Positions 43,306 to 52,063 of a DNA stretch of 64,000 nucleotides are shown here, in pieces. How positions within the stretch are numbered: position 1 is the stretch's first letter; every line of letters starts with the position of its first letter. Made by a program: the position numbers and the translations under genes. Under the pieces are notes generated by a model, which saw only the letters and a list, made by a program, of their open reading frames with translations, made no database searches and had not been told where the DNA came from. Origin of the DNA: JADGHE01 sp035716025 (GTDB lineage: Bacteria > Pseudomonadota > Alphaproteobacteria > Rhizobiales > Xanthobacteraceae); NCBI GenBank assembly GCA_035716025.1, contig DASTKH010000041.1:186001-250000 (forward strand). Reading direction: 5' to 3'.

Positions 43306-44289
43306 GTGCACGTCCTCATTACCGGAGCGGCCGGCATGGTCGGCCGCAAGCTCACGGAGCGACTGGTGCGTGACGGCGGCCTCAACGGCCGGCCGATCGA
43401 CAAGCTCACGCTTGTCGACGTCGTCGCGCCCGCCGTCCCGAAGGCCAAAGGGCTGCAAATCGCGGCCGCCGCCGCCGACATTTCCGATCCGGCCCGGACG
43501 GCGAAGCTCATCGCGGCGCGCCCCGACACAATCTTCCATCTCGCTTCCGTCGTTTCAGGCGAGGCGGAGCTCGATTTCGACAAGGGCTACCGCGTCAACC
43601 TTCTCGGCATGCTGGGGTTGCTCGAGGCCGTCCGGCGGACGGGCGACGGCTACCGGCCCAAGCTCGTGTTCACCTCCTCGATCGCCGTCTACGGCGCGCC
43701 CTTTCCGGATTCGATTCCGGACGACTTCCATCTCACGCCGCTCACCTCCTACGGGACGCAGAAGGCGATCTGCGAGCACCTCTTGGCCGACTACACCCGT
43801 CGAGGGTTCGTCGACGGCATCGGCATCCGCCTGCCCACCATCTGCGTGCGGCCCGGAAAGCCCAACAAGGCGGCCTCGGGCTTCTTTTCGTCGATCATCC
43901 GCGAACCGCTCATCGGGGAGGAGGCGGTGCTGCCGGTGAGCGAGGGCGTCCGCCACACCCATGCGAGCCCGCGTTCGGCGGTCGGCTTCCTCATCCATGC
44001 GGCGGGGCTGCGGCGCGAGGAAATCGGCCCGCGCAATAGCCTCACCATGCCGGGCACCTCGTGCACCGTGGGCGAGCAGATCGAGGCGCTGCGGCGGGTC
44101 GCCGGCGACAAGGTGGCGGCCCGCATCCGGCGGGAGCCCGACGAAATGGTCATGCGCATCGTCAACGGCTGGGCCCGGCGCGTCGACGCAAGCCGCGCCC
44201 GTGCGCTCGGCTTCAAGGCGGAGTCGAGCTTCGAAGAAATCATCCGCGCGCATATCGAGGACGAACTGGAAGGCCGAATTGCCGCCTGA
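43306..44289 (+). CDS. denD: NAD-dependent epimerase/dehydratase-family, D-erythronate dehydrogenase-like
   Basis: 327 aa extended SDR. ITGAAGMVGRKL (Rossmann loop, about residues 5-16), FHLASVVSGEAELDFDKGYRVNLLG, FTSSIAVYG and the catalytic SYGTQK (Tyr about 148, Lys about 152) are all present. IRLPTICVRPGKPNKAASGFFSSIIREPL and RHTHASPRSAVGFLIHAA are typical of DenD, which oxidises D-erythronate for C4 sugar-acid use. GTG at 43306 starts directly before the first beta-strand. The usual partner kinase (denK/otnK) and isomerase are not in the window, so the assignment rests on sequence features only. Confidence 0.75.
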   Translation: MHVLITGAAGMVGRKLTERLVRDGGLNGRPIDKLTLVDVVAPAVPKAKGLQIAAAAADISDPARTAKLIAARPDTIFHLASVVSGEAELDFDKGYRVNLLGMLGLLEAVRRTGDGYRPKLVFTSSIAVYGAPFPDSIPDDFHLTPLTSYGTQKAICEHLLADYTRRGFVDGIGIRLPTICVRPGKPNKAASGFFSSIIREPLIGEEAVLPVSEGVRHTHASPRSAVGFLIHAAGLRREEIGPRNSLTMPGTSCTVGEQIEALRRVAGDKVAARIRREPDEMVMRIVNGWARRVDASRARALGFKAESSFEEIIRAHIEDELEGRIAA

Positions 44290-44379
44290 GAGGGCGGGTG
44301 GTCTCCATCCGCCGCAGGCGGCAGACCCTTGCCCCCCGCTCTCGGCTTCCTAGATTGCGTGCAAAAGGACGGTTCCGGA

Positions 44380-45204
44380 ATGACTTATGTGGATGCGGCG
44401 GTCGCGCCGCTGCGCAAGAACGGGCAGATCAAGCTGCACAGCGCCGAGGCGTTCGCGGGCATGCGCCGCGCGGGCCGGCTCGTCGCCGAATGCCTCGACA
44501 TGCTGGTCGACGAGGTGAAGCCCGGCGTGACGACGGAGCGAATCGACCGACTGGTGTTCGAGTTCGGGATGGACCACGGCGCCTATCCGGCGACCCTTAT
44601 GTATCGGGGCTACCGCAAGTCCACCTGCACGTCGATCAATCACGTGGTCTGCCACGGCATCCCGAACGAGAAGCCGCTCAGGGAAGGCGATATCGTCAAC
44701 ATCGACGTAACGTTGATCCTCGACGGCTGGCACGGGGATTCGAGCCGCATGTATGCGGTCGGAGAAATCCCGCGCCGCGCCGAGCGGCTTATCGATGTGA
44801 CCCACGAGGCGATGATGCGGGGGATCGCCGCCGTGAAGCCGGGCGCGACCACGGGCGATATCGGTGCCGCGATCCAGGCCTATGTCGAGCCGCAGCACAT
44901 GAGCGTGGTGCGCGACTTCTGCGGTCATGGTCTCGGCCGGCTGTTCCACGACGAGCCCAATATCGTGCATGTCGGGCGGCCGGGAGAGGGCATCGTGCTC
45001 AAGCCGGGCATGCTGTTCACGATTGAGCCGATGATCAATCTCGGGCGCCCGCATGTGAAGGTGCTCTCGGACGGCTGGACGGCGGTCACGCGCGACCGCT
45101 CGCTTTCCGCACAGTTTGAGCACAGCGTCGGGGTCACCGAAGCCGGCGTCGAAGTTTTCACCAATTCCCCGAAGGGGCTGGACAAGCCGCCGTACCGGGT
45201 TTGA
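44380..45204 (+). CDS. map: Methionine aminopeptidase, type I
   Basis: 274 aa. Removes the N-terminal Met from new proteins. The metal ligands are all visible: Asp in DIVNIDVTLILDGWHGDSSRMY, His in FCGHGLGRLFHDEPNI, Glu in FTIEPMIN and Glu in AQFEHSVGVTE. The N-terminal extension of about 20 residues is short and there is no SH3 or zinc-finger leader. ATG at 44380 is preferred over an upstream in-frame start. radC follows after 12 bp. Confidence 0.96.
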   Translation: MTYVDAAVAPLRKNGQIKLHSAEAFAGMRRAGRLVAECLDMLVDEVKPGVTTERIDRLVFEFGMDHGAYPATLMYRGYRKSTCTSINHVVCHGIPNEKPLREGDIVNIDVTLILDGWHGDSSRMYAVGEIPRRAERLIDVTHEAMMRGIAAVKPGATTGDIGAAIQAYVEPQHMSVVRDFCGHGLGRLFHDEPNIVHVGRPGEGIVLKPGMLFTIEPMINLGRPHVKVLSDGWTAVTRDRSLSAQFEHSVGVTEAGVEVFTNSPKGLDKPPYRV

Positions 45205-45216
45205 TCATCGGCGGCC

Positions 45217-45933
45217 ATGCCTGACCGAAAGGCCGTCCAGTCTGCCGCAAACGACGATACGGCGCCGCACTATCGCGGCCATCGCGAGCGTCTGCGTGCG
45301 CGCTTCCGGGAAGCGGGGCCGGAGGCCCTTGCGGATTACGAATTGCTCGAGCTCGTGCTGTTTCGCGCGATTCCGCAGCGGGACGTGAAGCCGATCGCCA
45401 AGCGGCTGATCGAGATCTTCGGCTCCTTCGCCGAAGCCATCACTGCGCCGCCTGCGCGGCTTGCCGAAATCCCCGGCATCAAGGAGGCGGCCATCACCGA
45501 GTTCAAGATCGTCGCCGCGGCCGCCCAACGCCTCGCGCGCGGCGCCGTGAAGCGGCGGCCGGCCCTTTCCTCCTGGTCGGCGGTGCTGGACTATTGCCGG
45601 ACCACGATGGCCTTCGCGGACAAGGAGCAGTTCCGTATCCTCTTCCTCGACAAGCGCAACCAGCTCATCGCCGACGAGGTGCAACAAGTGGGCACCGTCG
45701 ATCATACGCCGGTTTACCCCCGCGAGGTGCTCAAGCGGGCGCTTGAATTGTCGGCAACCGCCATCATTCTCGTGCACAACCACCCGTCGGGCGATCCCAC
45801 ACCCTCGCAGGCCGACATCCAGATGACGCAGGCGATCGTCGACGTGGCAAAGCCGCTCGGTATTGCCGTGCACGACCACATCATCGTGGGCAAGGAAGGG
45901 CACGCCAGCTTCAAGGGATTGAAACTGATGTAA
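45217..45933 (+). CDS. radC: RadC family JAB-domain protein
   Basis: 238 aa. N-terminal helix-hairpin-helix region HYRGHRERLRARF...LADYELLELVLFRAIPQRDVKPIAKRL and LAEIPGIKEAAITEF. The C-terminal JAB/MPN zinc site is FLDKRNQLIADEVQQVGTVDHTPVYPRE then HNHPSGDPTPSQAD (about residues 185-198). RadC was named for DNA repair, but its biochemical role is unsettled. Next to map, as often in alphaproteobacteria. Confidence 0.95.
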   Translation: MPDRKAVQSAANDDTAPHYRGHRERLRARFREAGPEALADYELLELVLFRAIPQRDVKPIAKRLIEIFGSFAEAITAPPARLAEIPGIKEAAITEFKIVAAAAQRLARGAVKRRPALSSWSAVLDYCRTTMAFADKEQFRILFLDKRNQLIADEVQQVGTVDHTPVYPREVLKRALELSATAIILVHNHPSGDPTPSQADIQMTQAIVDVAKPLGIAVHDHIIVGKEGHASFKGLKLM

Positions 45934-45966
45934 ACGCGGCCGCGCGTGGACCGGCTGTCCGCAGGT

Positions 45967-46578
45967 TCACTTGATCGGCGAGAAGGCGGTCGGCACGTAG
46001 ATGTCGTTCTTCTGGTCGAGCAGCGTGGCCTCGCCGCCGCCGGGCGGCGGCCAAATCCCGTCCTTCACGGCCTTGGTCCGTACGCTGTAGCGCTCGTCCA
46101 TGCTCTGATACGGCCAGATGTGGATGAAGCGGGTGGTGACCCCGCTGACCGAATTCATCGCGATAAGGAGCGGCGAGCGCTTGATGCGCTCCGGCAACGC
46201 CTTCTGCCAGCGGTCGATATTTCCGGTCACGACGCCCGGCTTCATGAGATAGGTCCGGACCTCGAAGAACGGCCCGTAAGTCCCGGGTTGCAGCGGCGCC
46301 AGGAAGGGCAGGGGCGCGTAGCTGTCGCTTGTCGCCGAGATCGCGAACTCGCCGACCCCGAGCGGACTTTCGCTCATCACCATGGCCTCGCGCGCGGCGG
46401 CGGCGGCTTCAGCGGAGTCAAATTCGCGGATCACCAGGATCTGGTTGAGCTGGCCGATGTCGGTCGTCCAACAGGCCAGCAGCTTGCCGGCGCCGGTGCT
46501 CAGCGCCTGCTGCAATTTGGGCAGGGCGCGCGGCATCGTGCCGGGTCTCAGCGCGATCAAGGTGACGTCGTAAGCCAT
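45967..46578 (-). CDS. NIPSNAP-family protein
   Basis: 203 aa made of two ferredoxin-like NIPSNAP halves: YDVTLIALRPGTMPRALPKLQQAL...GQLNQILVIREFDS (about residues 3-70) and FFEVRTYLMKPGVVTGNIDRWQKAL...TTRFIHIWPYQSMDERYSVR (about 103-175). ATG at 46578; an in-frame extension to 46701 is not family-like. Function unknown; the family is found in catabolic and vesicle-related contexts. Divergent from the SDR gene. Confidence 0.88.
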   Translation of the reverse strand: MAYDVTLIALRPGTMPRALPKLQQALSTGAGKLLACWTTDIGQLNQILVIREFDSAEAAAAAREAMVMSESPLGVGEFAISATSDSYAPLPFLAPLQPGTYGPFFEVRTYLMKPGVVTGNIDRWQKALPERIKRSPLLIAMNSVSGVTTRFIHIWPYQSMDERYSVRTKAVKDGIWPPPGGGEATLLDQKNDIYVPTAFSPIK

Positions 46579-46766
46579 GGTGATCCACCGTGTCGGGAAA
46601 GGGCGTGGCGAGCGGGGGCCTGCGCATTGCGTCTTCTTAAGCTCGGCGTTGCAGGCGGCCGCAAGGCTAGCGGAGCGGGACATCCGGCGCAATCCGCCCA
46701 TTTTGCGTCTCGTCAGGCCGGCGCCGCTTCGATAGGTTCCGGCGAAACCTGTCGAGGGGGAGTCGC

Positions 46767-47522
46767 ATGCCGAACGCCATCGACCTTTCCGGGCGCTTTG
46801 CCGTCGTGACGGGGGGCGCGCAGGGCATCGGACGCGCGATCGTCGAGCGGTTCGTCACGTCGGGCGCCGCGGTCGCGATCTGGGATCGCGACGTCGCACT
46901 CGCCCGGGAGGTCGCGGCGGAACTCGGCGTGCGCGGCCGCGTCCGGGAGGTGGAAGCCGACGTCACCAAGCTCGCCGCGGTCGAGCATGCGCGCGACGAG
47001 ACGCTCGCGACCTTTGGGCGGATCGATATTCTCGTCAACAATGCCGGCATCGCCGGTCCCAACAAGCCGACCTGGGAGTACCCGCCGGAGGCCTGGTCGC
47101 AGGTGATGACCGTCAATCTCGACAGTCAGTTCTACTGCTGCCGCGCCGTCGTGCCCGGCATGATCGCGCAGAACTACGGCCGCATCGTCAACATCGCGTC
47201 GGTCGCCGGAAAAGAGGGAAATCCCAACGCGCCGGCCTACTCGGCCTCGAAGGCCGGCGTCATTGCCCTCACCAAGTCGCTCGGAAAAGAGCTTGCGAAT
47301 TACGACATCGCGGTGAACTGCATCACGCCCGCGGCCGCCCGAACGGCGATCTTCGAACAGATGACCGAACAGCACATCGCATACATGCTCTCGAAGATCC
47401 CGCGGGGGCGATTCGTCGAGGTCGCGGAGATTGCCGCGCTCGCGGCTTTCTGCGCCTCCGCCGAATGTTCCTTCACCACCGGCGCGGTGTTCGACATTTC
47501 GGGCGGACGTGCGACCTACTGA
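46767..47522 (+). CDS. Short-chain dehydrogenase/reductase
   Basis: 251 aa classical SDR. TGGAQGIGRAI (about residues 15-25), NNAGIAG, NIASVAG and the catalytic YSASK (Tyr about 155) are present. The residue after beta-2 (WDRD) is acidic, favouring NAD. DISGG-type C-terminus ending GGRATY, like sugar/polyol and 3-oxoacyl-type dehydrogenases. The substrate is not evident. It is followed after 29 bp by an EamA-type exporter. Confidence 0.9.
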   Translation: MPNAIDLSGRFAVVTGGAQGIGRAIVERFVTSGAAVAIWDRDVALAREVAAELGVRGRVREVEADVTKLAAVEHARDETLATFGRIDILVNNAGIAGPNKPTWEYPPEAWSQVMTVNLDSQFYCCRAVVPGMIAQNYGRIVNIASVAGKEGNPNAPAYSASKAGVIALTKSLGKELANYDIAVNCITPAAARTAIFEQMTEQHIAYMLSKIPRGRFVEVAEIAALAAFCASAECSFTTGAVFDISGGRATY

Positions 47523-47551
47523 CTTGTCGGAAGGCCGTCCGCGAGAGGTCC

Positions 47552-48457
47552 ATGCGCTTGAGCGACGATACGCCGACCTTCGCCCGGGAACGCCGCCAGC
47601 GGCTCACCGGAATCCTGCTGATGATGGGCGCAGTCGCGACCTTTTCCTGCATCGACGCGTCCTCGAAATACCTCAACGCCCACATGTCGGTCACGCAGGT
47701 TGTCTGGGCTCGCTACACTTTCGCGTTTCTCTTGACGCTGATCGTGTCGAACCCGATCACGCGCCCGGGGCTCACCCGCACCACGCGCCCGGCCCTGCAG
47801 ATCGGCCGCTCGCTGCTGCTCGTCGCTTCGACCGCTTTCAACGTGATCGCGCTGCGCTATCTGCAACTCGATCAGACCGTCTCCATCATGTTCTCGCTGC
47901 CGCTCATCGTGGCGCTGCTTTCGGGGCCGCTGCTGGGAGAGTGGATCGATTCGCGGCGCTGGGCGGCGATCGCGATCGGCTTCTTGGGCGTGGTGGTGGT
48001 GATGCGGCCGGGTCTCGGAGGCATTCACCCCGCTGCGATTTTGTCGGTCCTCGGCACAGTCTGCTACGGATTTTACGCCATCGCGACGCGCGTGCTGGCG
48101 CGCACGGATGAGACCGACACGACGCTGTTCTATTCGAACGTCGTGGGCTGCGTCGGCACAAGCGCGATGCTGCCGTTTGTGTGGACGACACCCGACAGTT
48201 GGACGGTCGTCGTCGTTATGGTGGCGATCGGTTTCTTCGGCTCCTTGGGCCATTTCTTGATGATTGCGGCGCACCGCCTGGCGCCGGCGCCGATCCTCGC
48301 GCCCTTCGTCTATACCCAGATCGTCTGGATGGCGACGCTCGGTTTTGTCGTCTTCGGCGACGTGCCGAACGAGTGGACGCTTCTCGGCGCGGCGATCGTC
48401 ATCGCCTCCGGCCTCTATCTCCTGTTGCGGGAGCGGCGGGTCAAGCGCCGCGCCTAG
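47552..48457 (+). CDS. EamA/DMT-family membrane transporter
   Basis: 301 aa with ten predicted helices in two EamA repeats. The first is LTGILLMMGAVATFSCIDASSKYL through FNVIALRYLQLDQTVSIMFSLPLIVALLSGPLLGE. The second starts at ILSVLGTVCYGFYAIATRVLA and runs to LAPAPILAPFVYTQIVWMATLGFVVFGDVPNEWTLLGAAIVIASGLYLL. It probably exports a metabolite or amino acid. ATG at 47552 has GAGAGG upstream. Ends 3 bp before the convergent ABC permease gene. Confidence 0.9.
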   Translation: MRLSDDTPTFARERRQRLTGILLMMGAVATFSCIDASSKYLNAHMSVTQVVWARYTFAFLLTLIVSNPITRPGLTRTTRPALQIGRSLLLVASTAFNVIALRYLQLDQTVSIMFSLPLIVALLSGPLLGEWIDSRRWAAIAIGFLGVVVVMRPGLGGIHPAAILSVLGTVCYGFYAIATRVLARTDETDTTLFYSNVVGCVGTSAMLPFVWTTPDSWTVVVVMVAIGFFGSLGHFLMIAAHRLAPAPILAPFVYTQIVWMATLGFVVFGDVPNEWTLLGAAIVIASGLYLLLRERRVKRRA

Positions 48458-48460
48458 CGG

Positions 48461-49402
48461 TCATTCCTTTACCGCGCCGGTCATCGCCGAAACATAGTGT
48501 TCGACGAAGAAGGCATAGAGAACGACGAGCGGCAGCGAGCCGACGAGCGCGCCGGCCATCAGCGAGCCCCAGCGATAGATGTCGCCGTCAACGAATTCGT
48601 TGACGATCGCGACCGGCACCGTCTTGTTCTGCACCGAGGTGAGGAAGGTCAGCGCGTAGATGAACTCGTTCCAGCACAGGGTGAAACAGAAGATGAAAGC
48701 GGAGATGAGTCCCGGAACCGAGAGCGGCAGCACGATCTTGAGCAGGATTTGCCAGCGGCTTGCCCCGTCGATCAACGCACATTCCTCGAGCTCGAAGGGA
48801 ATCGTTTTGAAATAGCCCATCAGCAGCCAGGTCGAGAAGGGAATGAGGATCGTCGGATAGGTGAGGATCAGTGCATAGGGGGTGTCGAACAAGCCGTATT
48901 GGAAAACGACGGTGGCGAGCGGAATGAAGAGGATCGAGGGCGGAACGAGATAGGCGAGAAAGATCATGCCACCGATCCACTGCGCCCCGCGAAAGCGCAG
49001 GCGCACGATGGCATAGGCGGCAAGCACGCTGGCGACGATCGACAGGATCGTCGAGGCGATCGCCACATACATCGTGTTCCACAGCCATTGCGGATAATGG
49101 CTCTCGAACAGCAGCTTCTCAATGTGCTTGAGCGTCGGCGCCGTCGTCCAGAACGGGTTGTAGGTGTCAAGGTCGAGAAGCTGCTCGTCCGGTTTGATCG
49201 CGGTCAGCGCCATCCAGTAGAACGGAAACAAGAGGATGACGACGATGATCGACAGCGGCAGATAGAGCGTCACGAGCCGCCGCGGAAGCGACTGCAGATA
49301 GCTCATGCCCTCCGTGTCGTCGGCGGCCGGAGTCGCACCGGCGAGCACGCGTCGCGGCGCAGCGGCCGCTGCGGCAAGCTTGGAAGCGACGGTATCCGTC
49401 AT
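48461..49402 (-). CDS. Carbohydrate-type ABC transporter permease (MalG-like)
   Basis: 313 aa with six membrane helices after a ~45-residue Ala-rich cytoplasmic lead. The EAA loop ECALIDGASRWQILLKIVLPLSVPGLISAFIF (about residues 205-236) contacts the ATPase. YFKTIPFELEECA and ALTFLTSVQNKTVPVAI are typical of the MalG/UgpE group. ATG at 49402 is six bases from GGGAGG. Last gene of a five-gene minus-strand operon (ATPase, two binding proteins, two permeases). Confidence 0.92.
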   Translation of the reverse strand: MTDTVASKLAAAAAAPRRVLAGATPAADDTEGMSYLQSLPRRLVTLYLPLSIIVVILLFPFYWMALTAIKPDEQLLDLDTYNPFWTTAPTLKHIEKLLFESHYPQWLWNTMYVAIASTILSIVASVLAAYAIVRLRFRGAQWIGGMIFLAYLVPPSILFIPLATVVFQYGLFDTPYALILTYPTILIPFSTWLLMGYFKTIPFELEECALIDGASRWQILLKIVLPLSVPGLISAFIFCFTLCWNEFIYALTFLTSVQNKTVPVAIVNEFVDGDIYRWGSLMAGALVGSLPLVVLYAFFVEHYVSAMTGAVKE

Positions 49403-49474
49403 CGACAACCTCCCTCCGCCGTGTCCCGGCGCGGGTGTGTTCGAAGCGCGCCGCGAGACGACGGCGAATATGTG

Positions 49475-50431
49475 TCAATCATTCGACTCTCCCTGCTGCC
49501 ACTTGCGGCGCTGCAGGCCGAACCAGGAGATCATGATGGCGGCCAGCAGGAACGGAATCATCGCGGTCGAGATCGCGGCGCCTTCGCCGAGGTACCCGCC
49601 GATGATCGCCCGCTGGTAGGACAGCGTCGCCATGAGATGGGTGGCGTTCACCGGGCCGCCGCGCGTCATCGCCCAGATGAGCTGGAAATCGGTGAAGGTG
49701 AACAGCACCGAAAAGGTCATCACGACCGCGATGATGGGCGTGAGCAGGGGGTAGGTGATGTGGCGGAACATCTGCCAGCGGCTCGCGCCGTCGATTGTCG
49801 CGGCCTCGTACAGCGAGGGTTGAACGGTCTGAAGCCCGGCGAGCAGCGTGATGGCGACGAAGGGTACGCCGCGCCAGATGTTCGCGAAGATGACGCAGAA
49901 GCGTGCCCAGTTCGGATCCCCGAGAAAGTTGATGTTCTCGCTGATGAGCCCGAGTTGGCGAAGCGACCAGGAGATGATCGAGAACTGGGCATCGAAGATC
50001 CACCAGAAGGCGAGCGCCGACAAGACGGTCGGGACGATGAAGGGAATGAGGACGACCGCGCGCAGCATCGCCTTGAAGGGCAATCTCTCGTTGAGCAGCA
50101 GCGCGAGGTAAAGTCCGACGGCGAACTTGATGCTGCTTGCCACGACCGTATAGAGGAGCGTGTTGAACACGGAGAGCCAGAAGATCGAATCGTCCTTGAG
50201 CCATTCGTAGTTCTCGATTCCGACGAACACGCCGGCACGTCCGATGCGTGCGTCGGTAAAAGAAATCCAGATTCCGAGGCCGAGCGGATAGGCGAGGAAC
50301 AGGACAAGGAAGGCCATCGCCGGCAGCATGAACCAGAAGCCGAGCCAGTTGCGGTTCACCTTCAGGCGGTCCCACAGGCTCACGGGCCGGGTCGGCGGTT
50401 TGACGGCGCTGTCGAGGGCGATTTCGGCCAT
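49475..50431 (-). CDS. Carbohydrate-type ABC transporter permease (MalF/UgpA-like)
   Basis: 318 aa with six helices, beginning NWLGFWFMLPAMAFLVLFLAYPLGLGIWISFTD. EAA loop EAATIDGASRWQMFRHITYPLLTPIIAVVMTF (about residues 220-251), then LIWAMTRGGPVNATHLMATLSYQ. Forms the permease heterodimer with the downstream MalG-like gene. ATG at 50431 has only a weak upstream site. A 215-bp gap separates it from the binding-protein gene and contains a 7-bp-stem hairpin at 50567-50586. Confidence 0.92.
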   Translation of the reverse strand: MAEIALDSAVKPPTRPVSLWDRLKVNRNWLGFWFMLPAMAFLVLFLAYPLGLGIWISFTDARIGRAGVFVGIENYEWLKDDSIFWLSVFNTLLYTVVASSIKFAVGLYLALLLNERLPFKAMLRAVVLIPFIVPTVLSALAFWWIFDAQFSIISWSLRQLGLISENINFLGDPNWARFCVIFANIWRGVPFVAITLLAGLQTVQPSLYEAATIDGASRWQMFRHITYPLLTPIIAVVMTFSVLFTFTDFQLIWAMTRGGPVNATHLMATLSYQRAIIGGYLGEGAAISTAMIPFLLAAIMISWFGLQRRKWQQGESND

Positions 50432-50646
50432 GGGTTCGGTCGTCCCGACGATGATCAGAGCGGAATGGAGCGGATCCGGACGCTCCGGACGTCCGCCCGC
50501 ATGGACGCTTCGGCGCCGGCGCGGAGCCGGGTCCCAAAGTGGCGCTTGCGCGAAAACGACGACAGCATGAGACGATCCGGTCTCATCGCAATCTGCTTTC
50601 GATGCGCCGTGCTTCCGTGCCGACGGAGCGAGGCGGCGCGGGTTTG

Positions 50647-51960
50647 TCAGCGGTAGAGGCGCTTCGCCTGCCGCTCGGCGATCGCGATGGCGCCCTTGGC
50701 ATCCTCGCGTCCGGTGCAGTAGTTCGCGAACATGTCGAGCACGATGAAATCGGCGAGCGCGGCCGCCGCCCGCTCGCCCACGGAGCCGAGCCCTCCCGCC
50801 GTGAGCGTGCGCATCGCGACGTCGCGGCACACCGTGAGCTTCGGGTCGGCTGTCCAGATCGGGTTCTTCTCGTAGGCGCGCAGCCCGGGCGTGAGGTAGC
50901 CAACCGACTTCTCGACCCAGGGGTTGAGCTGGTCCGCTTCCATGAGAAAGGCGATGAACGCCTTCGCGGCCTGCGGGAACTTCGTGTACTTCATGATGAG
51001 CAGCGGATAGGCGATGTGAAACTCGGTCGGCTTTCCGGCCGGGCCGATCGGCCACAGCGCGTGCTCGATGTCCGCCGTCATGTCCATGTGCTGCGCCTTG
51101 GCGGCGGCATAGATGGACACGCCGTTCGCGGTCCAATGGATCTCCCCAGAGAGGAAGGCCTTGTTGTTGGAGGAGTCGTTCCAGGAGGCGGTGCCGGGAA
51201 TGAAGTTGGCGTAGAGCTGCTTGGCGTATTCGAGCGCCTTCACCGTCTCCGGCGAATTGATGATCACCTTGTCGCTGGCATCGACGAGATTGCCGCCGTG
51301 GGACCAGAGGCACCAATGCACCCAGGCGTTGCCGTCGCCAGAGGCATGGCCGAGCGCGAGCCCGCCCGGCGTGTTGTTCGCCTTCATGGCTTTGACGAAT
51401 GCCAGGAATTCGTCGGTCGTCTTGGGAAACGTCTTGAACCCCGCCTTCTCCATGGAGGACTTGCGGTAATTCAGGACATTGCCGTTGTAGGCGACCGGGA
51501 TGTCGATCCAGTGATCGCCGCTCTTGCCGTACGCCACGGCAGACGGCACCCAGCCCCCGTACTTCTTGCCGAGATAGTCGGCGACGTCGGTCACGTCCAC
51601 ACACTTCTCGGGAAAGAGGTGCGGGAGGGAATAGAGGCCCCAGAACATGTCGGGCCCCGAGCCCGTATTGGCGGCCACGGAAGCCTTTGGCTGAACGTCG
51701 TCGAGAGACTCGTTGACGATCGTGAGTTTCACGCCCGTCGCCTTGGTAAAGGCGTCGACGATCGTCATGAACGCGTCTTCCTCCGCCTGGATGAAGCGTT
51801 TCCACCGCAGCAGCGTCAGTTGCGCGTCCTTTTCCGGTTTCCACGGCGCGGTTTGCGCCCACGCGGCGGCCCAGCGCGTCAGGCCGGAGCCGGCGAGGGT
51901 GGCGGCCGCGGCGAGGGTACCGGCCCCGCGAACGAAATTGCGACGGGTAAGGGAATTCAT
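50647..51960 (-). CDS. ABC transporter extracellular solute-binding protein 2, Tat-exported
   Basis: 437 aa family 1-type binding protein. N-terminus NSLTRRNFVRGAGTLAAAATL is a twin-arginine signal ending near AAAWAQ. The mature part has LTLLRWKRFIQAEEDAFMTIVDAFTKATGVKLT, DYLGKKYGGWVPSAVAYGKSGDHW, NTPGGLALGHASGDGNAWVHWCLWSHGG, and ends ANYCTGREDAKGAIAIAERQAKRLYR. It is a whole-length paralogue of the next upstream gene. ATG at 51960 follows GAGGACGAG. Confidence 0.92.
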   Translation of the reverse strand: MNSLTRRNFVRGAGTLAAAATLAGSGLTRWAAAWAQTAPWKPEKDAQLTLLRWKRFIQAEEDAFMTIVDAFTKATGVKLTIVNESLDDVQPKASVAANTGSGPDMFWGLYSLPHLFPEKCVDVTDVADYLGKKYGGWVPSAVAYGKSGDHWIDIPVAYNGNVLNYRKSSMEKAGFKTFPKTTDEFLAFVKAMKANNTPGGLALGHASGDGNAWVHWCLWSHGGNLVDASDKVIINSPETVKALEYAKQLYANFIPGTASWNDSSNNKAFLSGEIHWTANGVSIYAAAKAQHMDMTADIEHALWPIGPAGKPTEFHIAYPLLIMKYTKFPQAAKAFIAFLMEADQLNPWVEKSVGYLTPGLRAYEKNPIWTADPKLTVCRDVAMRTLTAGGLGSVGERAAAALADFIVLDMFANYCTGREDAKGAIAIAERQAKRLYR

Positions 51961-52063
51961 CGGCTCGTCCTCTCGATCGCCTGGCGCGCTCGAAGCCGGG
52001 CGCGCGCCCGTTCGCTTGGGTCGCGGAGGCGGGCGGCCGACACGCCGCCGCCCCGCCCGACGC

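Noticed and set aside
50567..50586. ATGAGAC-N6-GTCTCAT in the ABC operon, resembling the IclR operator arms
   Set aside because: The arms are in the opposite orientation and spacing from the 24910 and 25029 sites, and it lies inside an operon gap; more likely an RNA hairpin than the same operator.
48497..50656. A 719-codon plus-strand frame over the ABC permease genes
   Set aside because: Highly charged (Asp/Arg/Glu/His) antisense translation of two membrane-protein genes; not protein-like.
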